Assembly (NCBI RefSeq): GCF_039939195.1
Contig: NZ_JBDUUH010000001.1
Span: 310,001-374,000, forward strand
Length of the DNA stretch: 64,000 bases
Origin: Foliimonas ilicis
GTDB taxonomy: Bacteria; Pseudomonadota; Alphaproteobacteria; Rhizobiales; Rhizobiaceae
Reading direction: 5' to 3'
Shown: piece by piece, positions 16,873 to 24,133 of the stretch
How positions within the stretch are numbered: the stretch's first letter is position 1
How the letters are laid out: each line of letters starts with the position of its first letter
The notes under the pieces: model-generated
Told to the model about the DNA's origin: nothing
Databases searched by the model: none
Seen by the model: only the letters and a program-made list of their open reading frames with translations
Made by a program: the position numbers and the translations under genes

Positions 16873-18381
16873 TTACAGGTCGAACGATACGCCCTGCGCA
16901 AGCGGCAACGCCTTCGAGTAGTTCACCGTGTTGGTGGCGCGACGCATATAGGCTTTCCACGCATCCGACCCCGATTCGCGACCGCCGCCGGTTTCCTTTT
17001 CACCACCGAACGCCCCGCCGATTTCGGCACCCGATGTGCCGATATTGACGTTGGCGATGCCGCAATCGGAACCATCAGCGGAAAGAAAGCGCTCTGCTTC
17101 CTGCAAATCCAGCGTGAAGATCGACGAAGAAAGACCCGCACCGACTGCATTGTGCAGCCGAAGCGCCTCATCGAAATCGCTGTATTTCATGACGTAAAGG
17201 ATCGGAGCGAAGGTTTCTTCGGTGACCGGCGAAACCTGCTTCGGCATTTCGACCAATGCAGGCTTGGCGTAAAACGCCTCGGCATTTACGGTTTCGACAC
17301 GCTCGCCGCCAGTCACCTTGCCGCCTGCCGCGGTGGCCTCTTTCAAGGCCTTCTGCATGTTCTCGAAAGCAGGCTTGTCGATCAGCGGGCCGACCAGAGA
17401 TTTGGTTTCCAGCGGATTGCCGACAGACACGCTCTGATAGGCCTTTCTCAGACGCGCAACGAGATCGTCATAAAGGCTTTCATGCACGAACAGCCTGCGA
17501 AGCGTGGTGCAGCGCTGGCCGGCAGTGCCCATCGCACCAAATGCGATGGCACGGACTGCCATGTCGATATCGGCAGACGGGCAAACGATGCCGGCATTGT
17601 TGCCGCCGAGCTCCAGAATTGCGCGCGCAAAGCGCTTGGCAAGGCGCGGTCCCACGTCGCGGCCCATGCGCGTCGATCCCGTGGCGGACACCAGCGGAAC
17701 CTTCGGATGATCGACAAGCGCCTCGCCAACGATACGGTCGCCTATCAGCACCTGCGACAGGTTTTCCGGTGCATCGCCGAACCGTTTCAAAGCGCGCTCG
17801 AAAATCGCCTGAGAGGCAAGTGCCGTGAGCGGCGTCTTTTCCGATGGCTTCCAGACAACGGCATTGCCGCAGACGATCGCCAAGGCGGTGTTCCAGGACC
17901 AGACGGCGACCGGAAAGTTGAATGCCGAGATAACGCCAACGACGCCCAGCGGATGCCACGTCTCCATCATGCGATGGCCCGGACGCTCCGTTGCAATGGT
18001 CAGACCGTAAAGCTGGCGCGAGAGGCCGACTGCAAAATCGCAGATATCGATCATCTCCTGGACTTCGCCAAGTCCTTCAGACGGGATCTTGCCCGCTTCA
18101 ATCGAAACCAGACGGCCGAGATCTTCCTTGCTGGCGCGAAGCTCTTCACCCAGAAGCCTGATCAATTCGCCGCGGCGCGGGGCCGGAATCAGCCGCCATT
18201 CGCGAAACGCCTTATCCGCGCGCTCGACTGCCTCACCGACATCCTTTTCGCCGATGGCATGAAGATCGGCAATCTTTTCACCCGTCACCGGGCTGTAGGA
18301 AGGCATCGCTCCGCCGGTGAAAGCTTTATCCGGCACGCCGAGCTTTTTCAGAAGCGTTGCCGTTTCGCTGATCATGGTCAT
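16873..18381 (-). CDS. Family-7 aldehyde dehydrogenase, probable alpha-aminoadipic semialdehyde dehydrogenase
   Basis: 502-residue NAD-dependent aldehyde dehydrogenase. Signatures are GVISAFNFPVAVWSWNTALA, ELGGNNAGIV (the Glu general base), and GQRCTTLRRLFVHE with the catalytic Cys. The GNNAG and GQRCTT forms are those of ALDH7 (antiquitin/AmaB), which oxidises alpha-aminoadipic semialdehyde (L-piperideine-6-carboxylate) to 2-aminoadipate in lysine catabolism. ATG at 18381 follows AAGGGA; a second ATG two codons later is possible. It is convergent with the LhgO-like gene with only 4 bp between stops and no visible terminator. No other lysine-pathway gene is in view. Confidence 0.82.
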   Translation of the reverse strand: MTMISETATLLKKLGVPDKAFTGGAMPSYSPVTGEKIADLHAIGEKDVGEAVERADKAFREWRLIPAPRRGELIRLLGEELRASKEDLGRLVSIEAGKIPSEGLGEVQEMIDICDFAVGLSRQLYGLTIATERPGHRMMETWHPLGVVGVISAFNFPVAVWSWNTALAIVCGNAVVWKPSEKTPLTALASQAIFERALKRFGDAPENLSQVLIGDRIVGEALVDHPKVPLVSATGSTRMGRDVGPRLAKRFARAILELGGNNAGIVCPSADIDMAVRAIAFGAMGTAGQRCTTLRRLFVHESLYDDLVARLRKAYQSVSVGNPLETKSLVGPLIDKPAFENMQKALKEATAAGGKVTGGERVETVNAEAFYAKPALVEMPKQVSPVTEETFAPILYVMKYSDFDEALRLHNAVGAGLSSSIFTLDLQEAERFLSADGSDCGIANVNIGTSGAEIGGAFGGEKETGGGRESGSDAWKAYMRRATNTVNYSKALPLAQGVSFDL

Positions 18382-18695
18382 TCTGGTTCCCTTATGCTTT
18401 GTCGCTGCCGTGCGCCTATCATGTCCGCCACAGATAATGCCAGCAAGTGCAGCGAGAAAGGTTTATGCCAAACCGATCCAGCCCGCAGCAATGTTACTGC
18501 CATATTCGAACGATAGAAGGCCAATGGGCGGCTCATTCCTGAAGCGAATGAAGCGCTTGCCGGTTCGTTAAAAGTTTTCCCGCACTATTCGCAGGTAAAC
18601 GAGTTTCGAAAACCTATGGCGCACCGGCGCCAACAGGCTGTACAACAGAGCATGGAAATATCCCGGCGCAAGGCTGATCGGGGGAAGGAGGCATC
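18382..18695. other. Intergenic region between divergent genes, no gene seen
   Basis: 314 bp between the aldehyde dehydrogenase (minus) and the AI-2E-family permease (plus). It should hold both promoters. A short frame crossing it shows no protein-like features. Its right end carries the strong GGAAGGAGG ribosome-binding site for the TTG start at 18696. No convincing repeat, terminator or RNA fold was found by eye. Confidence 0.6.
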
Positions 18696-19919
18696 TTGAG
18701 CAAGCCGGAAGCGTCTAAGCCAGCGCGCGAAACACGTTTGCTAGGTTTTGCGGCGCCATCCCGCGCTGCATTGATTGCCCCGATCTCGGCCGCCCGTTGG
18801 CTGCTGCTGCTCATAGCCGCAGCCGGAATCTATTTCTTTCACGGCTTTCTCGTCCCTGTTCTCGCCGCCCTTGTCATCGGCTTTGCAAGCTGGCCGCTTT
18901 ACAAGCGCCTGCTTTCATTTGTCGGTGGAAACAGAACCATTGCCGCAACGATCGCGCTGATCCTGCTCATCGGCGTCTTCATCGTACCGATTTCATTTGC
19001 CGCAACCTACGCGACCGAAGAAATCCGCGAATGGTTCGGCTGGGCCGTCGAGACCAACCGGCACGGTGCCGCAGCGCCCCTCTGGCTCATTTCCGTTCCC
19101 GGCGTCGGTGAATGGCTCGTTGCGCAGTGGGACCAGTATATCGGGCATCCCGGGGCAATAGGCGAAGTGATACAGCTCGTCAGCGGCGGCAATATCGGCA
19201 ACATCTACAGGGCCATTCTGGCTGCAGGCGGCGGCGTCTTCGGCCTTCTGCTGGGTCTCCTGTTCATGCTGATCACGCTGTTTTTCGTCTATCACGATGG
19301 CGAGCGCTTTTCGGTGCAGATCGACCGGCTGGGCGAACGCATCCTGCCAATGCGCTGGGAGCGTATTTCACGCGTCGTGCCTGCAACTATCAGCTCGACC
19401 GTCACCGGAATGACGCTCATCGCCATCGGCGAAGGCGTCGTTCTCGGCCTTGCCTACTGGGTCGCAGGCGTTCCTTCGCCCGTCACGCTGGGCGTGCTTA
19501 CCGGCATCATGGCGCTTATTCCGGGCGGTGCACCGCTGTCCTTCACTCTCGTCTCGCTCTATCTCGTTGCCAGCGGTTCGCCTTTTGCCGGTGTAGCCCT
19601 GTTCATCTGGGGCTCTGTCGAATTGTTCATCGTCGATAAGACGCTGCGTCCGAAGCTCGTCGGCGGGCCAATCAAACTGCCTTTTCTCCCGACGTTTTTC
19701 GGGCTTGTCGGCGGCGTCAAGACGATGGGCTTCCTGGGTTTGTTCATCGGCCCCGTCCTTATGGCGCTGCTCGTCGCGATCTGGCGCGAATGGCTTCGCG
19801 AGGTGGAAATTTCCGATGAAACGGAAGTGGAAATCGATGCAAAGACCGTCGCCTTGGAACCGATCGAGCCTGTGACAGTTTCGATAAAGCCGATACCGCA
19901 CAAAGCTGCTTCGGGATGA
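18696..19919 (+). CDS. AI-2E family transporter (PerM/YdiK-like permease)
   Basis: 407-residue integral membrane protein with about seven or eight hydrophobic segments, including LLLLIAAAGIYFFHGFLVPVLAALV at the N-terminus and a long glycine-rich pair in the middle. The family's conserved region is present (PSPVTLGVLTGIMALIPGGAPLSF, then LFIWGSVELFIVDKTLRPKLVGG). TTG start at 18696 chosen because GGAAGGAGG lies five bases upstream; no ATG is well placed. Family members have been linked to AI-2 export or Na+/H+ exchange, so the substrate here is unknown. The C-terminal 40 residues are acidic and cytoplasmic-looking. Confidence 0.85.
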   Translation: MSKPEASKPARETRLLGFAAPSRAALIAPISAARWLLLLIAAAGIYFFHGFLVPVLAALVIGFASWPLYKRLLSFVGGNRTIAATIALILLIGVFIVPISFAATYATEEIREWFGWAVETNRHGAAAPLWLISVPGVGEWLVAQWDQYIGHPGAIGEVIQLVSGGNIGNIYRAILAAGGGVFGLLLGLLFMLITLFFVYHDGERFSVQIDRLGERILPMRWERISRVVPATISSTVTGMTLIAIGEGVVLGLAYWVAGVPSPVTLGVLTGIMALIPGGAPLSFTLVSLYLVASGSPFAGVALFIWGSVELFIVDKTLRPKLVGGPIKLPFLPTFFGLVGGVKTMGFLGLFIGPVLMALLVAIWREWLREVEISDETEVEIDAKTVALEPIEPVTVSIKPIPHKAASG

Positions 19920-20045
19920 TTCCAGACCCCATCACGGGCGTCCCTTTATAAATCGGTGTCGCAACTTGTGATGGGAGCGTTACAACAAAACGACGTAATA
20001 CGCGCGTTGTTGGGACGTATTGGTGAAACTGGAGGTCTAAATTTC

Positions 20046-20318
20046 ATGAAGAAAGCTATTTTGGCGCTTGCGCTTATGGTTCCAATCGCAGCTTGCTCGC
20101 AAACCGAACAGGGTGCCGTCGTCGGCGGTGCCGGTGGTGCGGCTATCGGTGCCGCGGTCGCAGGCAGCGGCAACAGAGCTGGTGGCGCGCTCATCGGCGG
20201 CGCAGTAGGTGCTGCAACCGGCGCCCTCATCGGCCGCTCGCAGGACAACCGCAACCAGTGTCAGTACCGCGATGACTATGGTCGCGTTTACACAGATCGT
20301 TGTCCGCAGGGTTACTGA
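20046..20318 (+). CDS. Small glycine-zipper outer-membrane lipoprotein
   Basis: 90-residue protein with a lipoprotein signal (MKKAILALALMVPIAAC, lipidation at Cys17). The mature part is a glycine zipper (residues about 24-62, repeated GGAGGAAIGAAVAG and GGALIGGAVGAATGALIG) followed by a short tail with two Cys and YRDDYGRVYTDRCPQGY. Such proteins sit in the outer membrane of alphaproteobacteria, where some act as surface antigens or inhibitors; no precise role is known for this one. GGAGG lies 12 bases before the ATG. Followed by a strong terminator, so probably monocistronic. Confidence 0.8.
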   Translation: MKKAILALALMVPIAACSQTEQGAVVGGAGGAAIGAAVAGSGNRAGGALIGGAVGAATGALIGRSQDNRNQCQYRDDYGRVYTDRCPQGY

Positions 20319-20337
20319 TCTTAACGGTTTGACTACC

Positions 20338-20374
20338 AAACCCCTCGCTCTTTCGGGCGGGGGGTTTTTCTTTG
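20338..20374 (+). terminator. Rho-independent terminator of the glycine-zipper lipoprotein gene
   Basis: AAACCCCTCGCTC pairs with the following GGGCGGGGGGTTT around a short TTTC loop (two G-T pairs), and the stem ends in a TTTTTC run. It lies 20 bp after the stop codon. Confidence 0.8.
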
Positions 20375-20608
20375 CAAATAATGCAAGATTTGCATAATTC
20401 CGTGATGTTAAATCACAGCGTGATCGTGAGTTCAGAGCAAGCAAATCCGGTTATTTTAAACGTACAAATCCAAGCATCTCGCTCAAGCCACGTTTCAAGT
20501 TGATTCAGAACGTGTTCGCTTGTCATGGAACCGGCACCGCGAGAACACATTTGCTGCCACATTTCCCCACTACGGGCTCCATTACTTTCAATGGAGCTTA
20601 TATACAGG

Positions 20609-20965
20609 ATGACGATACGCAAAGCGGCAGTCGCCGCCGCAGTCATTACCACCGGCATCATGATGGCCGCTTCCACAGTTACTGCCTCAGCCCAATGCGG
20701 CCGCGCTTCCTGGTATGCGCTGCATTCGAAGACGGCTTCCGGCGAGCGCATGAACCCCTCCGCAATGACCGCTGCCCACCGCACCTTGCCATTCGGCACG
20801 AAGGTCAAGGTGACCAACAAGCGCAACGGAAAAACAGTCGTCGTGCGCATCAATGACCGCGGACCGTTCATCAAGGGTCGCGTTCTCGATGTATCGAAAG
20901 CGGCTGCCCGCAGACTCGGCTTTGTCAGTTCCGGCCACACGCCGGTTTGCATGGATATGAGCTGA
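20609..20965 (+). CDS. Small RlpA-like double-psi beta-barrel protein
   Basis: 118-residue secreted protein: signal peptide residues 1-28 (cleavage near TASA-Q), then one RlpA/DPBB domain. The RlpA family core is present: GRASWYA, TASGERMNPSAMTAAHRTLPFGTKVKVTN, and VVVRINDRGPFIKGRVLDVSKAAARRLG, including the His and Asp used for catalysis in RlpA lytic transglycosylases. No SPOR domain and no lipobox follow, so unlike full RlpA it lacks the denuded-glycan targeting module. ATG at 20609 gives a compact signal peptide; an ATG at 20591 would add six residues. Likely acts on peptidoglycan in the periplasm. Confidence 0.8.
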   Translation: MTIRKAAVAAAVITTGIMMAASTVTASAQCGRASWYALHSKTASGERMNPSAMTAAHRTLPFGTKVKVTNKRNGKTVVVRINDRGPFIKGRVLDVSKAAARRLGFVSSGHTPVCMDMS

Positions 20966-21024
20966 ACATCGGACGATGTTTTAGATCGTCATTTGTACGT
21001 CCAATGGGACGCACGGCGATCTAA
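20965..21024. terminator. Paired hairpins between convergent genes
   Basis: AACATC (20965-20970) pairs with GATGTT (20975-20980), followed by a short T-run, a weak terminator for the RlpA-like gene. Next to it TTAGATCG (20981-20988) pairs with CGATCTAA (21017-21024), enclosing CGTCC/GGACG around a 4-base loop. The second hairpin ends 3 bp from the stop of the minus-strand SMP-30 gene and may end transcription from both sides. Confidence 0.5.
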
Positions 21025-21026
21025 TT

Positions 21027-21911
21027 TCAGCCAATCAGAATGCGCGGGCCCAGCCTGCCTTTGACCGGCAAATCAAGTATCAGCGTTTTGCCAGCCAAAG
21101 GGTCTGCTGCCCGCGCATCTTCGTCCATCCCGGACCATGCGCTCGTAACCGCCATGCGCGAAGCGTCACGCCCGATGAACGCCGGGCATGAAGGCTGAAG
21201 GGTTGGCACCGCGACGGAGCGGATGCGCTTTCCGTCAGGTGAATAGGCATCGATCGACGCGCCTCCCCAGCGTGCGTTCCACAGCACGCCGTCTGTATCC
21301 ATAACAGAGCCGTCCAATCCGCCCTCGCCGCCGCTCTGGTCGAAAAACACCGCCGGATCTCCCGTGGGCAGCCCGGTTTCGGGATCACAATTCACGCGAA
21401 ACAACAGATTCTCACGCGTGTCGGCATAATAGGCTGTGGCACCATCCGGCGAAAAGCAGATCGAATTCGGAATGGTGATGCCCGGGTAAAGCAGCCGCGT
21501 CTCGCCTTTGAAATACCAGTAGATCGAACCCGCCGCTTTTTCCGCCTTCTTGCCCATCGTGCCGAACCAGAACGCGCCGCATGGATGAACGCGCGCATCG
21601 TTCGAGCGGGTGACCGGATTTTCGGCCTCTACCGCAACATGCAGCGAGAGCTTTCCGGTTTCGGCATCGCGGATATGGAGACCGGTTTCGGTCAAAACGA
21701 GCTGTCGCTGATCGTCGATAAAGGCGACCGCGCTCGCCATCTGGCCGAGATCGTGAGTAGTCGTTGCGTTTCGTTCGAAGGAATGCGCGAGGAGTTTTTT
21801 GCCGACGATGTCGAACCAGAAAAGCGTGTCGCTGATCGGATCGTAGTTTGGTCCTTCACCCAGTTCGCAGACCACATCCGAAAGTGCCGAAGCGTCTTTT
21901 TCTGTCGTCAC
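21027..21911 (-). CDS. SMP-30/gluconolactonase/LRE family lactonase
   Basis: 294-residue six-bladed beta-propeller lactonase. Metal-ligand regions of the family are visible: Glu in CELGEGPNYDPISDTLFWFD, Asn in RSNDARVHPCGAFWFGTMG, Asn in TIPNSICFSPDGATAYYADT and Asp in SVMDTDGVLWNARWGGA. These enzymes open sugar-derived lactones. GTG start at 21911, preceded by GGGGGA; a nearby ATG is out of frame. It lies 36 bp downstream of the SDR gene and probably shares its transcript, so the SDR may make the sugar lactone that this enzyme hydrolyses. The sugar cannot be determined from sequence. Confidence 0.85.
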   Translation of the reverse strand: MTTEKDASALSDVVCELGEGPNYDPISDTLFWFDIVGKKLLAHSFERNATTTHDLGQMASAVAFIDDQRQLVLTETGLHIRDAETGKLSLHVAVEAENPVTRSNDARVHPCGAFWFGTMGKKAEKAAGSIYWYFKGETRLLYPGITIPNSICFSPDGATAYYADTRENLLFRVNCDPETGLPTGDPAVFFDQSGGEGGLDGSVMDTDGVLWNARWGGASIDAYSPDGKRIRSVAVPTLQPSCPAFIGRDASRMAVTSAWSGMDEDARAADPLAGKTLILDLPVKGRLGPRILIG

Positions 21912-21947
21912 GCCATGTCCCCCACGATTTGGTTTCAGTCCTGACGG

Positions 21948-22715
21948 TTACAGATACCCGCCATCGACGATCAGCGTCTGCGCCGTCAGCATGCGAGATG
22001 CTTCCGACGCTAAAAACAGGCATGGACCGACGAGATCATCCGCCTTCATGACTTCTTTAAGCGCCTGCTTGGCGACGTGTGCTTTAAGCGAATCATCCGT
22101 GACCCAAAGCTTTTGCTGGCGCTCGGTAATCACCCAGCCCGGCGCAATGGCGTTGACTCTTATGCCATCGACGCCAAGCTCACCGGCAAGCCCTTTGGTC
22201 AGTCCGATGATGCCGGCCTTAGCCGTCGTATAGGACGGCATGTTCGGATGATTGATGAGGAACGAAGTGGATGTGAAGTTGATGATCGAACCACGCCCGG
22301 CCTTCTTCATACCCGGAGCTACCGCCTGCGCGGTGAAGAAATGCGGACGCAGATTGATCGACTGGTTGTTGTCCCAGAATTCAGGCGTCACATCGCCAAC
22401 CGCGTGACGGTCGTCACGGGCGGCATTGTTGATGAGAACCGTGACCGGCCCATGTGCTGCTTCAGCTTTCGCAACAGAAGCGCGCAAGGCTTCGATGTCG
22501 CGTAGATCGGTCTTCAAAAACAATGGTCGGACGCCGCATTCGCGCTCCAGCCGTTCGCACAGTTCTTCGCTGGACTCCTCAGCGATGTCGATGAACGCAA
22601 CGCGTGCGCCCTGGCGGATGAAACCTTCCGTCAATGCAGCGCCGATGCCGGAACCGCCGCCGGTTATCAGCACCGACGCATTTTCGAGGTCGGGAAATAG
22701 TGCCGACGGCATCAT
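21948..22715 (-). CDS. SDR-family sugar dehydrogenase
   Basis: 255-residue classical short-chain dehydrogenase. The cofactor motif TGGGSGIGAALTEGF starts near residue 19, then NNAARDD (NNAG-type motif), the catalytic SYTTAKAGI (YxxxK) and VNAIAPGWVITER. The stretch GSIINFTSTSFLI supplies the catalytic Ser. Close homologues act on aldoses such as galactose, arabinose or fucose. The SMP-30 lactonase gene follows 36 bp downstream, supporting oxidation of a sugar to its lactone. An alternative ATG one codon inside is possible. It is unrelated in strand run to the cyd operon only by an 84-bp gap; a separate promoter is not obvious. Confidence 0.83.
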   Translation of the reverse strand: MMPSALFPDLENASVLITGGGSGIGAALTEGFIRQGARVAFIDIAEESSEELCERLERECGVRPLFLKTDLRDIEALRASVAKAEAAHGPVTVLINNAARDDRHAVGDVTPEFWDNNQSINLRPHFFTAQAVAPGMKKAGRGSIINFTSTSFLINHPNMPSYTTAKAGIIGLTKGLAGELGVDGIRVNAIAPGWVITERQQKLWVTDDSLKAHVAKQALKEVMKADDLVGPCLFLASEASRMLTAQTLIVDGGYL

Positions 22716-22799
22716 GTCTTGTCTCCTCCGCAGCGCCGAAATCCAAGCGCGGCAATTTCAATATCGTCTCACGAAGAAGCAGACAAGGCTCTCAACCGG

Positions 22800-22952
22800 T
22801 CAGCGTGTTTTCCCGCCTGCTGCCATGTCGTGCAACGGGTCGGGCTGCGGCTGATGGCGCGCCTTGTCGTCCATCAGCTCGTACCACATGGCGTTGAGAA
22901 CCGCGAAGACGACCGCGAGAGGGAGGCCGAGAAGCCAGGCGAAATACCACAT
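22800..22952 (-). CDS. cydX: Cytochrome bd oxidase small subunit CydX
   Basis: A 50-residue gene directly after cydB (21 bp gap, RBS GGAG six bases before ATG). The product starts MWYFAWLLGLPLAVVFAVLN, continues AMWYE and ends in a charged tail, exactly the CydX/YbgT pattern: Trp-Tyr at the start, one membrane helix and an N-A-M-W-Y-E boundary. CydX binds CydA and stabilises the hemes of the bd oxidase. The tail is longer than in E. coli (37 residues). I translated it by hand from the minus strand. Confidence 0.88.
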   Translation of the reverse strand: MWYFAWLLGLPLAVVFAVLNAMWYELMDDKARHQPQPDPLHDMAAGGKTR

Positions 22953-22973
22953 AATAATTCTCCTTCTTTCCGC

Positions 22974-24128
22974 TCAGTAAGCGTGACCGCTTCCTTCGCG
23001 AATTTCCTTCTCGTCCACCTTGCCCCACAGCACCTTGTAGACCCAGCTCGTGTAGAGCACGATGAGCGGCAGGAAGATCGCGGTCGAAACCAGCATGATG
23101 AACAGCGTCAGATGGCTGGAAGACGCATCCCACACAGTCAGGCTCGATCGCGCATCTACCGAAGACGGCAAGATGAACGGGAACATCGAGACGCCCACTG
23201 AAGAGATGATCCCGAAAATCGACAGCTTGCTGGACAGAAGCGGCAAAACCTCGCCGCGACCGCGCAGGCCGAGTATCGCGCCAGCCGCACCCAATATGCC
23301 AAGCGCTGGTATCGCCAGCAGCCATGGACGCGTTGCATAGTTCGCGAACCATGCGCCATTTTCCACGACGACCGTTTTCAGGAGTGGATTGGACGGACCT
23401 GCCGGGTTGATCTCGCTGGTGATCGCGAAACCCGGCACAGCCAGCCAGAGCACGACACCGCCCAATGCGAACAGCGCGATGGTGAGCAGGCCGCCGATCG
23501 TGCCGAAACGCCTTGCGCGCTGCGCCACGACGCCTTCGGTCTTGACCGTCAGCCAGCAGCTACCATGCATGATGAACATCGACACAGCCAGCAGGCCGCA
23601 CAGCAAGGCGAATGGATTGAGCAGGCCGAAGAACGTGCCATCGTAGAAGATGCGCAGATCATTGTTCAAATGAAACGGTATGCCCTGCAGCACATTGCCG
23701 ACCGCGACGCCGAAGATCAGCGACGGCACGAAACCGCCAACGAACAGCGCCCAGTCCCACGTCGCCCGCCAGCGCGGGCTTTCACGCTTGCTGCGGTATT
23801 TGAAGCCGACCGGGCGAAGGATGAGGGCCACGACCACAGCGAACATTGCCAGATAGAAGCTGGAGAAAGACACCGCGTAGAGCGGCGGCCAGGCAGCGAA
23901 GATCGCACCGCCGCCGAGGATCAGCCAGACCTGATTGCCCTCCCATACCGGTCCGATCGTGTTGATGACAACGCGCCGCTCTATGTCGGTGCGACCGGCG
24001 AACGGCAAAAGCATGCCGACGCCGAGATCGAAACCGTCCGTTACCGCAAAGCCGATAAGCAGGACGCCGAGCAATACCCACCAGATGAGACGAAGTGTTT
24101 CGTAGTCGATGAATTCGCTAAGTATCAT
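22974..24128 (-). CDS. cydB: Cytochrome bd ubiquinol oxidase subunit II
   Basis: 384-residue membrane protein with about eight or nine helices. The N-terminus (WWVLLGVLLIGFAVTDGFDLG) and the following NTIGPVWEGNQVWLILGGGAIFAAWP are strongly conserved CydB signatures. With CydA and CydX it forms the high-affinity bd oxidase, which oxidises quinol and reduces O2 in the inner membrane without pumping protons, useful at low oxygen or under NO/sulfide stress. It follows cydA by 5 bp and precedes cydX by 21 bp. Full length for the family. Confidence 0.97.
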   Translation of the reverse strand: MILSEFIDYETLRLIWWVLLGVLLIGFAVTDGFDLGVGMLLPFAGRTDIERRVVINTIGPVWEGNQVWLILGGGAIFAAWPPLYAVSFSSFYLAMFAVVVALILRPVGFKYRSKRESPRWRATWDWALFVGGFVPSLIFGVAVGNVLQGIPFHLNNDLRIFYDGTFFGLLNPFALLCGLLAVSMFIMHGSCWLTVKTEGVVAQRARRFGTIGGLLTIALFALGGVVLWLAVPGFAITSEINPAGPSNPLLKTVVVENGAWFANYATRPWLLAIPALGILGAAGAILGLRGRGEVLPLLSSKLSIFGIISSVGVSMFPFILPSSVDARSSLTVWDASSSHLTLFIMLVSTAIFLPLIVLYTSWVYKVLWGKVDEKEIREGSGHAY

Positions 24129-24133
24129 GTGTC

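Noticed and set aside
16840..18516. Long plus-strand frame (558 codons) opposite the family-7 aldehyde dehydrogenase
   Set aside because: Rich in Arg/His/Gln with no recognisable motif, and fully antisense to a well-conserved gene. GC-rich codon third positions keep such frames open.
18382..18695. Small gene in the gap between ALDH7 and the AI-2E-family permease (frame at 18317-18571)
   Set aside because: It starts inside the ALDH gene on the other strand, has no RBS and no protein-like pattern.
20400..20608. Small RNA or peptide upstream of the RlpA-like gene
   Set aside because: No clear promoter-terminator pair or conserved fold was visible; left unassigned.
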